Shown here in pieces: positions 24,479 to 36,266 of a DNA stretch of 64,000 nt; the stretch's first letter is position 1, and each line of letters begins with the position of its first letter. The notes under the pieces were generated by a model. That model did no database searches. It saw only the letters and a program-made list of their open reading frames with translations, and was not told where the DNA came from. Origin of the DNA: Asterias amurensis (taxonomy: Eukaryota > Echinodermata > Asteroidea > Forcipulatida > Asteriidae); NCBI RefSeq assembly GCF_032118995.1, contig NC_092668.1, positions 15,045,501 to 15,109,500 of the forward strand, read 5' to 3'. The position numbers and the translations under genes are program-made.

Positions 24479-25086
24479 CATGTATACATAATTATTATTC
24501 TTGTATCATAAGTGTTCTGTTTAATCAAATTTGTACTGTATTTGTTTTTCAATCTCGATTACATAATAATCAACCACCAGACATGTAACTCAAAATAATT
24601 TCCTATTCATAGTTTTAAAAGCTGTGTTTCTTTGGGTTCACTTTCATATGCAAGGTAAATCACGACTATGACGAAAGTTTAGTCTTTTTAGACATCACTT
24701 TAATTTAGAACCAATTGAGCCATGATCATGTGCACATAATGTAGCTTGTTATAAACGAAGCCAAATTCTGTGATAAATAAAGGCATATAGGTTGCCAAGA
24801 AACACACAAGGCTCTGTTGCCAAGACTAACTTTTTTATCAACCCCTTTTTAGTGTTTTGATAATTATTTGGCAGACATCATAAAACCTATAAGGCGGCAC
24901 ATGTTATCTGAATCATTTTGTCAATAATGGGTTAGATTGCTCCGTGGGTTGTACAATAAAGTTCCTGCATATAGAATCTGTAGCAAAAGCGAGCATTGTG
25001 CAGAAACTCTTTATCCAAAGAAATGATGTTTGTTTTCCATAATAATTCCCCTCGACTTCCCCAAGCCTAACCCCCGCAACCGGACC

Positions 25087-25477
25087 TTAAAGGAACACGT
25101 TGCCTTGGATCGGTCGAGTTGGTCTTTGAAAAGCGTTTGTAACCGTTTTTTTATAAAATGCATATGGGTAGAAAGATGTTGTAAAAGTAGAATACAATGA
25201 TCCACACAAACATGCCTCGAAATTGCACGGTTTTCCTTTTACCTCGTCAACTAACACGGTCGGCCATTTATGGGAGTCAAATTTTTGACTCCCATAAATG
25301 GCCGACCGTATTAGTTCGCACAGTAAAAGGAAAACCACGCAATTTCGAGGCAAACTTGTGTGGATCATTGTATTCTACTTTTAAAACATCTTTCCAACCA
25401 TATGCATTTTATAAAAAAAGGTTACAAACGCATTTTATAGACCAACTCGTCCGATCCAAGGCAACGTGTTCCTTTAA
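25087..25477. mobile_element. 391-bp palindromic MITE bounded by TTAA
   Basis: The two halves are near-perfect reverse complements meeting at about 25282 (GGAGTCAAATTTTTGACTCC). The ends read TTAAAGGAACACGTTGCC and GGCAACGTGTTCCTTTAA. The TTAA at each end fits a TTAA-targeting (piggyBac-type) origin, though TTAA could also simply be part of the inverted repeat. There is no coding capacity: the open frames are the two arms in translation. Arm differences are few, suggesting a fairly young copy. Confidence 0.85.
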
Positions 25478-25499
25478 TGTATTGAACCATTAACTATTA

Positions 25500-25755
25500 A
25501 GTTGTTGTTCGGAACATTCTATACGTGACGTAATTGATGGGCGTTGGCTTTGGTTGTGTTATACGGTTTGTATGGTTAGTGCGCACTGCAATAACAGGTG
25601 CATGCGCACAGTACAGCAGGCAGTGGTTGTCCCAGCTCGACCTTTACCAAAGCATCAAAGCCAAGGGGGTGTCGAACGCGTCATAACACTGTAGGACGAA
25701 GTAGCTCAGCATAGTACCTTCTTTCAGTTCGTTGAAACTTGGCTTTATAATACAG
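25500..25755 (+). promoter_or_regulatory. Candidate promoter and untranslated first exon of gene B
   Basis: Contains TGCATGCGCAC at 25599-25609, resembling an NRF1 site. A candidate exon ends TAATACAG|GTGAGT at 25755, which could splice to the acceptor at 26585 just before the gene B start codon. Not backed by transcript data. Confidence 0.35.
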
Positions 25756-26604
25756 GTGAGTACGTTTTCTTCATCCATGGAGGTACAAAGGTGCCTCTCC
25801 GAAAGATGTTTAGTTGTAGAAAAGTTCATTTTACAGGGACTTCACTGATTCTGTTGAACAAACTTTATTTTTGGCAAGACTAAATAACATCGAATTCGAA
25901 ACATAATTTATCCATGTCGAGCTCTACGACGAATTTAACCCATGGCATTGGTTTGAATCTGAGAATTATCTGTTGTTAGACCCGACATCGAGCTATATTC
26001 ATTATTAGCTTATACTACATTTTATTTTATAAATCGATGAGTTTATAAATTAAATTAAATCTCATCTGTGCAGTGTGCATTTGCTTATTTAATATGCAGA
26101 CCATGCCCTTGCTATAGAATGTATACTGATTGATTTACTTATGCATTCTGCTAAGTGCAGTCTGCTGATAACCTATATGACCCATAGAGGATAGACCTCC
26201 CCACAATGTTTGACAAAATTAACCACCATGGAGAAATGAATACACATGACATTGCACGTTACATTTGCACTATAAAGTATACATTTGCACACAATGGTAG
26301 AAAGCGAAGCACCCCCCCCCCCCCACCCCTTCACATATTGAATTTAAATGCATGTTGGTGTGGCCGTGGAGGTGTGGCGAATGCCCGGGAGCTGGTGGAA
26401 TCTTTCAAACTATTATGTCAATGCACAGATGAAGTTTTGTTTTGAATTGAAATGGACTTGTTGGGTCAAGTAGCCCTACATCAAACAATAAAAATTAATT
26501 TGTTAAGTTTAACACATGGTAATAAACATTTTCCGAGTGATAAAATATAAAACTTCATTGTACCCCTGTTAACCCTTTGCAACAGGAATCACTAAAACCT
26601 GAGA

Positions 26605-29600
26605 ATGCAGAAGGCCAAGACTTACGACTGGAATGATTCGAATCTTGCTCTGTTTGGCTCAGACACTGAGAAACAAGTCAAGAAAGAATCGGCTGAATCT
26701 GAACCAGCCTGGAAAGGAGCTGGGGAAAAAGTTGGACTTCAGGTAAATTAAGGAGAATGTTAAGGAAAAAGGAAAGTAGTGGTAGCACTTCAAATTACTC
26801 TCTCTCCATTAGGGCGTCCACCATCCCGTTGTGGTCTGAGAAACTTACTCTCCCCAAACCTACCTGTCCAGAGCTGTTGTCGTTAGCGTATGCATGTTAT
26901 TTCTTTTTAGTGGACTAATGTTGTCAGTCCGAAACTAACTAGTTACATAAAAAAACAATGGGATCTTTTATTAAGCAACCACTACTCCATTAGATGCCTT
27001 GAAGGGGACAATGGATAATCAATGAGTTTAAAAAAATAACTGAGGTCAAGTTCAGCTCAATGGATTACTATATTCATAAATCTACCAATTTCTGTGTTTC
27101 AATATTTTGTTTTAGATTTGGCGTATTGTGAAGTTTAAAGTTACCCACTGGCCCAAGGAAGACTATGGAAGCTTCTATGATGGTGATTCCTACATCATCT
27201 TGAATACTTACGTAAGTAAATCAAGACATTATTTTCTCTTGCACCTTTCAGCTTAATGGCCCCACTTCATGTTTCTATTCACTTTTCTTAAAATGCTCAT
27301 CTTGAACAGGAGATCCCAAGTCTTTCACTTATATTAAAATGCTCATCTTGAACAGGAGATCCCAAGTCTTTAACCAAAATAATGTACCTGCTTGTCAGAC
27401 ACTTTTAACGAGTAGTATTGTGTGTGTCTTATTTGTAGAAAGAACCTGAGAATGACCAACTGCTTTATGATGTTCACTTCTGGATTGGAGCATCATCTTC
27501 ACAGGTAAGTTTGATTAACGCTGAATTTAGAACACAAATCTGCATTATCACTTGTTATAGTGTTGGTTTCAATGCTGAGGTTGCAGGGACAATGTTTTGT
27601 TTTATATAAAATCCATTTGTTTCACCAGTAGGTTTTCCCAATGTTAAACCGATGAGATACCTAGAAACAAAGTAGGTTTCATCTTTGGAAATTTGAACAT
27701 ACATGAGGTAAAAGATAACTTGATTTGGTCTGTTTGATTGTTATGTATTTGACAGGATGAGTATGGGACCGCTGCCTACAAGACAGTGGAGTTAGACACG
27801 TTTCTGGATGATAAACCAGTGCAGCATCGTGAAGTTATGAACCATGAATCGCCAATGTTCTTGTCATATTTCCAAACCCTCAAGTAAGTCTATTCCCTAT
27901 TTGAATTTGTCTGATTTACAACAGAGGGCATAAGTCCTTTTCATACTACTCTGTTCACCGGGGCTTTCTCCCTGGGAAATAACAGCCGGCCTTTTCACAC
28001 TATGATCGCTTACCTGCCCTGGTAAATGGGCATACCCTATAGGGAATAGCCATCCCTGTTCTGGAGTAGGGGTAATCTTGACACGCGCAAGAGGAACCCC
28101 CTGTAATAGGAACACAGTGAAAGTGGGCTGGGGTAACCATGGTGTAAACAAGTACTGTGGTCTCATTGGGGCTGTATTCCACATGGATAAGAGATACAGT
28201 GTAAAAATGGCATTTAACTAGACTGAATTACTTTATAACAGTGCTTTGGCTTTTGGGTTCTTTTGTTCTTTGTTGAGTTTCAGTTGAGGGAGAATTATTA
28301 TACTATTTCTAATTTGTACAGCTTGATGAATGGAGGAGCAGACACTGGATTTCGTCATGTGAAGCCTGAAGAGTATCAGCCAAGACTCCTTCATTTCAGT
28401 GGAACCAGAAAAAGTATCGTAACAAAAGAGGTATAAATCTGTTCAAATATTAATGTTAGTGTTTCTTCAGCTGGGTAGTATAATGTCATTAATTGCAATT
28501 TCATATCCATAATCATCCAAACATTGCCAAGTGAAAAATATGTATAAACAAAAATTTAGCAAATCAAAAGTTTTTTCTAAAATAAATGTTTTGTTTTTTT
28601 GCTAAACAATTACTGTGGAGACCAGTCTTGGTTAATGATTGCCATGCGGGAGCTCCAAAACATGCAAAAGCAAATTTAGGCATACAAAGTTCACAAACAA
28701 ACTTGTAATTTTCAAGACTAACAACTATTAATGTTAAATGTTTCATAACCTAAACAACTGTTGTTTTTCCTCTGATATAGCTGCGCCACAATGTTTCTAT
28801 TGTAAAGACATATTGACAAATGCCAGTGACCTTGTAACAAGAGTCACTGTACGTGTGCATTACTCCCTACAATTGTTACATAATATTTATGTACAGTTGC
28901 ACCAGTACTGACGCTTGTGTGAAGCTTTTTGGGTGTTGGTTTGTGGATAAAAGTAAATGCATTTATTGTTGACCCTTTTTATTTATTGCAGAGACCTCTG
29001 TCCAAGTTTTCTCTCAAGTCGGATGATGTCTTCATTCTGGATCTTGGGTTGGAGATCTACCAATGGAACGGAAAAGGAGCCAACAAAGATGAGAAGTTTA
29101 AGGTACCATCTACTTCTTATAAACCTACATCCACATTACAAATTACCCTTTTGCTGGCAATGTACCTGTCATAACATTTCACCATCTCCTTCTTATATAC
29201 CTACATTACAATTAACTCTGTTGCTGGTGTCGTAACATTTCACCAGTACATTAAAACATTATGAAAATAATGATGCCATTTTGATTAAGTTAACCACACA
29301 TTGTTTTTTATTCATGACAGGCTGTTCAGTATCTGCAGCAACTGAAATCCGACCGTGGTGGTAAGCCAAAAGTTGAAACTCTGGATGAAGGTGACGTTTC
29401 CTCCACCCATAAGTTCTACTCAAGTCTCTCTGAGGAGGATTTATCTGAGGGGGCTGAGCAAGCTGATGACAGTTTCACTCCAGCCATTTTCCGGTAATGT
29501 GATCTCAGAAATTTATCGTTGTTATATTTTTATCGAAGAGAAACCTGCAGAGGAAAACTGTAGTGTAAAGTTATAACTCATTATTGTCTTTGTGGATGGA

Positions 29601-32083
29601 ATCTTTCATGGTTTTAGGTTTGCAGTAACAACTTGCTCTTAAACCCTTTTCTCCTAATCTGTTGGGGCTACTTAATGTTCCTTACAGAATAGATGAGTGA
29701 ATATTTCCATACAATAATTGTGTTTAATTTGTTCTGTTATACTGTAGTGTTTCTGACGAGACTGGTCAACTAGAGATGAGTCTTGTATCTGAAGGCAAAC
29801 TCTCCAAGAGCTTCCTGAGTTCCAAGGTATGTTGTTATCTTTTGTCTCCTCCTTATTGGGTTATGGTTGAATATGGAGAAGTAGAGAAAGTAAAGGATAA
29901 AAACCAACCAGTCTCCCGTAGGACCTTCCCTTTATTTTCTTATAAACCTTCTAATTGAATGCCCTCTCTTTTCGTGTTCCTGTAAACCTTTACAAGACAG
30001 TTTTGTTGGAAGCTGGACTGTTTTTGAAGCTTAGAAATGCAATTGAACAACTTTTAGACTGGACCTGAATAATCCCTGTGTTTCCCCCTTTCATTTCTCG
30101 TCACCTGGTCAAGGATTATTACTAGACATGTTGTGGTTCTATTACCCAGTTAGACATCAAGACTTATCTTAGTTTGGGTTTTCTCTTTAACCAATCTCTA
30201 TCTCTAACTCTGTCTATGTTTCCCCCTTTCATTTCTCGTCACCTGGTCAAGGATTATTACTAGACATGCTGTGGTTCTATTATCCAGTTAGACATCAAGA
30301 CTTATCTTAGTTTGGGTTTTCTCTTTAACCAATCTCTATCTCTAACTCTGTCTATGTTTCCCCCTTTCATTTCTCGTCACCTGGTCAAGGATTATTACTA
30401 GACATGTTGTGGTTCTATTACCCAGTTAGACATCAAGACTTATCTTAGTTTGGGTTTTCTCTTTAACCAATCTCTATCTCTAACTCTGTCTATGTTTCCC
30501 CCTTTCATTTCTCGTCACCTGGTCAAGGATTATTACTAGACATGCTGTGGTTCTATTATCCAGTTAGACATCAAGACTTATCTTAGTTTGGGTTTTCTCT
30601 TTAACCAATCTCTATCTCTAACTCTGTCTATGTTTATGACGAGAAATGAAAGGGGGAAACATAGACAGAGTTAGAGATAGAGATTGGTTAAAGATCCTTA
30701 TAATTTATGCGCATTATGTGTAATAATCAGTGACAGGATTTCTTCTCACCAGTGCAAAGAAGCAAACTTCAAAATAAGCTCCAAACATTCATGATAGGTT
30801 CCATGCCATTCACAGCAATAATAATTAGAATATCAAAGAATAAGACTATAGTTTCATGCAAGACCTGGATACGTGAGGCATGGAGGATCACTTAATTGGA
30901 ATGTATTTTCCTTCAAAGCAAAATTGTTTTGAGATTTGGTTTAGACTTTACATAACTTTCATGAAGATTTTAAGTACATCATTTCTTTAAAATTACTCTG
31001 ATAATTGTATGGCAAGTAGCACTTTTAAAGTTTACCTAAGGCAAGCAATCATGATTATATTTAATTTACAAACATGGGAATTCTTCTAAAAAAGATTGTG
31101 TACCTTAAAACATTCCCCTTTAATGTCACAAACTTGTTTATAAGGCACTTATGCGGAAGTATTTAGCAAAAATTATCAAAAGATTTTTTTTTTTCTTTAC
31201 ATCAATTTCCGATACTGAACACAGCTTACTCTGCCAACAGTTACAAGAGGAACCAAAACAAAAGAAACTAAAACAAGTTACCTACAAAAATAAATGGATG
31301 ACTGCTCAAAATTAAACCTCCCCACATAAAAGTGTAAAACCGTGGAATGTCTGTTACACATGAGTGAACTTTAGAAACATCATACATGGTCGTGATGGTA
31401 CTTTGGTTAATTGCAAATGATAAAATAAGTCCCATGTGGTTCTATTACCCAGTTAGACATCAAGACTTATCTTAGTTTGGGTTTTCTCTTTAACCAATCT
31501 CTATCTCTAACTCTGTCTATGTTTCCCCCTTTCATTTCTCGTCACCTGGTCAAGGATTATTACTAGACATGTTGTGGTTCTATTATCCAGTTAGACATCA
31601 AGACTTATCTTAGTTTGGGTTTTCTCTTTAATCCATCTCTATCTCTAACTCTGTCTATATTATTTTTCTCTCAACCAGGATGTGTTTCTTGTTGATGATG
31701 GAAAGCAGTTGTTTGCATGGATTGGACAAGCAGCAAGTACTGCTGAGAGGAAAAATGCCATGTCTTATGCCCATGTAAGTTCTTTTTACAACGGAACAAA
31801 GCGCTCATTTGAATTGCTTGCAATGTTCAATAAATAGTATTAATCTTGTCATGGTTACATTTGATATTTCCATTTTGTAGATGAGGGAACAAGTAGGCCC
31901 CTAGCCAGTTGTATTTAAACAAGTTGGTTTTCTTTTCTCAATACGCCAATGCTAAATATTTGAATGATTTTTTCTATTGTTCTATTTCAGAACTACTTGA
32001 TGAAGACCCAGCATCCCCTTGTTCCAGTCACTGTGGTGAGTGAAGGAAAAGAGACGGCACTGTTTGCTCAAATCATGCCTTAG
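26605..32083 (+). CDS. Gelsolin-like actin-modulating protein B (three gelsolin repeats)
   Basis: Coding exons: 26605-26742, 27116-27211, 27439-27504, 27756-27883, 28322-28430, 28992-29102, 29321-29493, 29748-29826, 31679-31774, 31991-32083. Phases agree and give 362 residues. A short 5' untranslated part begins at 26586 after CAACAG. Conserved segments are [80 protein letters not shown] and [20 protein letters not shown]. The family severs or caps actin filaments, usually under calcium control. Repeat 2 keeps the QWNG-type core motif that gene A has lost. The intron 29827-31678 is unusually repetitive: a 138-bp array interrupted by an inverted copy of the gene's own downstream flank. Exon lengths from 27439 on match those of gene C almost one for one. 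Confidence 0.93.
27289..27372. repeat. 46-bp tandem duplication in gene B intron 2
   Basis: TAAAATGCTCATCTTGAACA begins at 27289 and again at 27335. Confidence 0.88.
27925..28165. other. GC-richer insertion-like block in gene B intron 4
   Basis: This block contrasts with its AT-rich intron and contains paired-looking CCCTGG/CCAGGG segments. It may be a foldback element, but clear ends were not found. Confidence 0.3.
29105..29245. repeat. Diverged two-copy repeat in gene B intron 6
   Basis: ATCT(A)CTTCTTATAAACCTAC ... GTAACATTTCACC occurs twice with indels, immediately after the exon ending at 29102. Confidence 0.6.
30079..30630. repeat. 138-bp tandem array in gene B intron, four copies
   Basis: Unit starts at 30079, 30217, 30355 and 30493 (each TGTTTCCCCCTTTCATTTCT). 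Copies 1 and 3 share GTTGTGGTTCTATTACC and copies 2 and 4 share GCTGTGGTTCTATTATC, so the real period is a 276-bp dimer. The array resumes at 31434-31655, up to the acceptor at 31678. Confidence 0.96.
30637..30687 (-). repeat. Inverted piece of the 138-bp unit
   Basis: GACGAGAAATGAAAGGGGGA and the following bases are the reverse complement of the array unit, joined directly to the inverted flank copy. Confidence 0.93.
30688..31433 (-). repeat. Left arm of a large inverted duplication (in gene B intron)
   Basis: This is the reverse complement of 32728-33540, for example TGATAGGTTCCATGCCATTC here against GAATGGCATGGAACCTATCA there. The two arms are nearly identical along their whole length, apart from a 66-bp unit present once here and twice in the right arm. 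Confidence 0.95.
31434..31655. repeat. Resumption of the 138-bp array
   Basis: A partial unit beginning TGTGGTTCTATTACCCAG and then a full unit, ending in CTCTGTCTATATT some 20 bases before the 3' splice site. Confidence 0.93.
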
Positions 32084-32231
32084 GATGATTAGAAGAGTTC
32101 AGGCAAAAATAATGCATGAGAATGCCTTGTAAAGTTGAAGGCAACATAATCGCTAAGCTTTTGGTTAAGGAAAGAAACAACGGTAGTTATTTCTTGAAGG
32201 TGAAAAGGGGAGCATTAATTGTAGTCTGTGT

Positions 32232-32237
32232 AATAAA
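32232..32237 (+). terminator. Candidate polyadenylation signal of gene B
   Basis: AATAAA about 150 bases after the gene B stop codon, the first canonical signal downstream. Confidence 0.55.
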
Positions 32238-32727
32238 GAAATACATGTTTTTATTTTCAAGCAAGTTAACTTGATGTCATTTCCATTTCATGGTACAACT
32301 CATCTTAGATATATATTGTTAGCACTTTGCCATTTTAAGAAATCGCCCTCCAACCTCCACTCAAAGAGCAGAGATAAACTCACTACACAATGTCTTCCAT
32401 TTGTAACTTGTTCACATTTCCACCAATGGCCCAACGACTGTTGAGATAGTAAGACACCACTACAGGTAGTGGTGTACCACTACAGTAGTAACCTACCCCC
32501 CCCCCCCCCCAAAAAAAGAAAAAAAAACAAAAAAAACCCAGCATCTTGTCCAACTTTCAAAATGTCCAAATGAACAGTTGGATACATTTAAAGATAACTC
32601 CCAAATTGTATCCGTTCCCCCACACCCCAAAAATTGAAAACGTCTGGTTTCCCAGGGTAACAAAGTGAAAAATTAACTTTTATTTTTATACCAGATAAGA
32701 AATGTTCAAATGCATCCCTAACAAATG

Positions 32728-33540
32728 TGGGACTTATTTTATCATTTGCAATTAACCAAAGTACCATCACGACCATGTATGATGTTTCTAAAGTTCACTC
32801 ATGTGTAACAGACATTCCACGGTTTTACACTTTTATGTGGGGAGGTTTAATTTTGAGCAGTCATCCATTTATTTTTGTAGGTAACTTGTTTTAGTTTCTT
32901 TTGTTTTGGTCCTCTTGTAACTGTTGGCAGAGCAAGCTGTGTTCAGTATCGGAAATTGATGTAAAGAAAAAAAAAAAATCTTTTGATAATTTTTGCTAAA
33001 TACTTCCGCATAAGTGCCTTATAAACAAGTTTGTGACATTAAAGGGGAATGTTTTAAGGTACACAATCTTTTCTAGAAGAATACACATGTTTGTAAATTA
33101 AATATAATCATGATTGCTTGCCTTAGGTAAACTTTAAAAGTGCTACTTGCCATACAATTATCAGAGTAATTTTAAAGAAATGATGTACTTAAAATCTTCA
33201 TGAAAGTTATGTAAAGTCTAAACCAAATCTCAAAACAATTTTGCTTTGAAGGAAAATACATTCCAATTAAGTGATCCTCCATGCCTCACGTATCCAGGTC
33301 TTGCATGAAACTATAGTCTTATTCTTTGATATTCTAATTATTATTGCTGTGAATGGCATGGAACCTATCATGAATGTTTGGAGCTTATTTTGAAGTTTGC
33401 TTCTTTGCACTGGTGAGAATGGCATGGAACCTATCATGAATGTTTGGAGCTTATTTTGAAGTTTGCTTCTTTGCACTGGTGAGAAGAAATCCTGTCACTG
33501 ATTATTACACATAATGCGCATAAATTATAAGGATCTTTAA
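32728..33540 (+). repeat. Right arm of the large inverted duplication (3' flank of gene B)
   Basis: Matches the gene B intron segment 30688-31433 in inverse orientation. Contains a tandem 66-bp doublet (33351-33416 and 33417-33482) that accounts for the length difference between arms. Confidence 0.95.
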
Positions 33541-36185
33541 CAAATTAAAATGGTTCAACTAATTACTCACTCCCCATTATTTTGATGCACTGAATGCACG
33601 ACTTATAATTATCACCATAACAGTTACTTTTCACTTTTTAACTTAATTTGAAAGCCTAGCCGCTTGTAGGTCAAACTTTAACAAGATAGGTCAATTATTG
33701 GAACCCGGTGTGTAGGAAGCTTTAGTTATATATATTTTGCTATTAATTTATGCCATATCTGATTTTATTTGGTATTAAAGGAAAAAGGTTGTCTAACAAA
33801 ACAAAAACTCTTTTGTCACTGATTGTAAAATGTACTTGTCATTAAATTGTATTGTTGTTTATGATGCAGATTATCTCTATAGCGCGCTCGCCGAAACGTG
33901 GACAGAAAAATCCATTGACGAGTGCTTAATCACAAAATGAAGAATTTTCTATTTATTTGTATTTTTTCTATTTAACAACTTAACGGTTTTTACATCCCCT
34001 GCTATCGGGTGTTCATTTATTCAATCCAGTTTGCTGTGATTGTATTTAAATGAACGGTTTTTATAGCTCCTCTTTTATGCCTCTTCTGAAAATCAACGAT
34101 TTGGTTGGCTAAGATTTGATTTTGTCACCATACAATTATACATAATTCATGAGCATGAAGGGATCCATTAACAGAGTAAGATTGAGAGATACTTTAAACA
34201 TCTGCCTCGAGATCGGAATGCAACAGACATTCTCTGTATATCATCTCGGTATGGAAGGCAAAACTTGTCTATTTAAAAGTTTAGAACAAATTTATTTTGG
34301 TCTTGAGCGATGGTATGTTGTGTGTGAACCTCATTGCGCGCGCCGGAAAATCTTAAGGGACGTTTAATAATCACTCTTCATTAATACCAATAAACCTTTG
34401 GTTATTAGACGCCTATACAGTAGCTTTCGATATAAGGCATTTTGAAAAACTTCGAAGTAATGTGGTTATGTATAAAACAAAAAACATCAGTTATGTTCTA
34501 AAAAATTGAATCTAAGAAGAGTTACTGTTTGTAACGTTTCTCAGATTGTGTATTCATATTGGGGATTGTTCTCCCTGCGTGGACATAATCGCTCTGCATT
34601 CTAGGCGATATCTCATTTTGAAATGAAATTTTCCCATGTTAGAGTTTTATTGTATCATCTTTATCTAAAGACTAAAAAAAAAAAAAATCGAAAAATTGTT
34701 AAACAAAATCAAAGATTGTTGCTTTTTAATACAGGATTCGGGCCCCCTTTACCGCAGCGTGTTTATTGTCCAATCTGCCGGCCATACCTTAGCGTTGGGT
34801 TCCACATTTCTGATATTTAAGGGATCACCTTAAAATATAATATGTCATAGTTGCACAGCGCCAAATCTTGCAGCTCCAGGGCGTTGGTTTCTTGTCACTG
34901 CAGTTGGTCTGAGTGTTTTGATTCTGGCTGGTAGAGGAAGCAGTCCACAAATCTTTACTTCAACTGATCTCGGCTTTCTCCAGAAGGTATGTACTTTAAC
35001 AAAGCAGTATAAAAGTTTATAATTACCAGACTGATGGCGGCATTTTTGTAAGTTAAAGTTGGTATTTAATGATTTGATTTTCACATTAAATATTTGGTCA
35101 TAGGACATAGAGCTAATTAGATGGTTTTTGCTTTCTGTGCAAGAAGAGAGGCGGGGCGTGGCGGTATGTTATTTATTTATTTAAAAGTTATTTATTTATT
35201 ATAAATCTGCTGACCCAAGTACATAATATTTAAAATACCCGAGTCGGGCAAACTTTAAAAACTGCATCGAGGATGTGTCGGATTCAATAAAATCTACACT
35301 ACAGATATACACATTAATAAATGCTTAATACTGTGAAACTAACGTAACTTTCGGAGACAGAATAAAATACCAGCCTCTTATAAACAAAACATGAAAGCTC
35401 TTGCACCTACCCCTATACAATAATATTTATAATTTGGTATAATTTTTTTAAATTAAAATTCTGGAGTAAGCGACTGTCTTTTAAAGATAAAACCCAAACA
35501 CAGTTGTGCGATGTTGAAAACAAAAGTTGTATTCCCCTTCTGTTATTTTGTCGCCCACTCGTGCTTTGCTTTTAGGTGTATATAATGTTAGTTCGTCATC
35601 AAAAGGCTCGACGTCAAGAAACAAACTTTTAGACGTAGGACTTTGAAAGTAATTTGTTTAAAAACTGGTCATTTTATTTACAAGTTACTTTTCCAGAAAC
35701 TCTGATCATGTAGAAGTTGTTTTTAAAAGTTTTCTTTCGTGAAATATTCCATGAAAGTGGAATAATTCTGACCTTTATGTTACTGCATTGTAACCTGATT
35801 CGTTTGAGATGGGAATCGGACCCGATGCGCACAAATTGGAGGGGGGGGGGGTCTGGATGAGACTTAAGCTTCTTCCAGAGTGGTAACCCGCACCCAACTA
35901 CCATATTAGGTCATTTAGTATACGTGCTTTGAAATGGAATTCGTCGCAAAGTGAAATCAAGTCTGGTCGTGTCTTTAAGCTATTATGGTTTCAGCAAACG
36001 TGTATCCTTGAACGAGGCACTGGCAAGTTGTGTTCCCATGTGACATCGTTTTTATTTGTTTTCATACCGTATTGTTTTTCAAGTGAGCTGTTCAATGAAA
36101 ACAAATTATCACCAATATTAAGTCACAAAGTGAGGGAGTACCTAGTGATAATAACTCCAAAAACTAATGACCATACAAACTTATT
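33541..36185. other. Intergenic DNA between genes B and C
   Basis: AT-rich, with no supported coding exon. A stretch ending CTCCAGAAG|GTATGT at 34986 could be an untranslated first exon for gene C, by position and donor only. A poly-G run lies at about 35839-35850. Confidence 0.5.
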
Positions 36186-36266
36186 TTGACAGGGGGCACT
36201 TTGTATACGGGGTGACTTTGTTAGGATGCGACTTTGCTATAGGGCGCGATTTTGCCAGGGGGCGAC

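Larger units (their letters stand above)
21336..25086. other. 3' flank of gene A, no further gene seen
   Basis: AT-rich sequence with two foldback elements, a candidate polyadenylation signal, a 51-bp minisatellite and a TA run. No exon was supported on either strand. Confidence 0.6.

Noticed and set aside
25087-25493. Pair of similar open frames on opposite strands
   Set aside because: Both are the arms of the TTAA palindrome.
30637-31433. Separate gene on the minus strand in the gelsolin B intron
   Set aside because: The sequence is an inverted copy of the downstream flank and has no coding signal.
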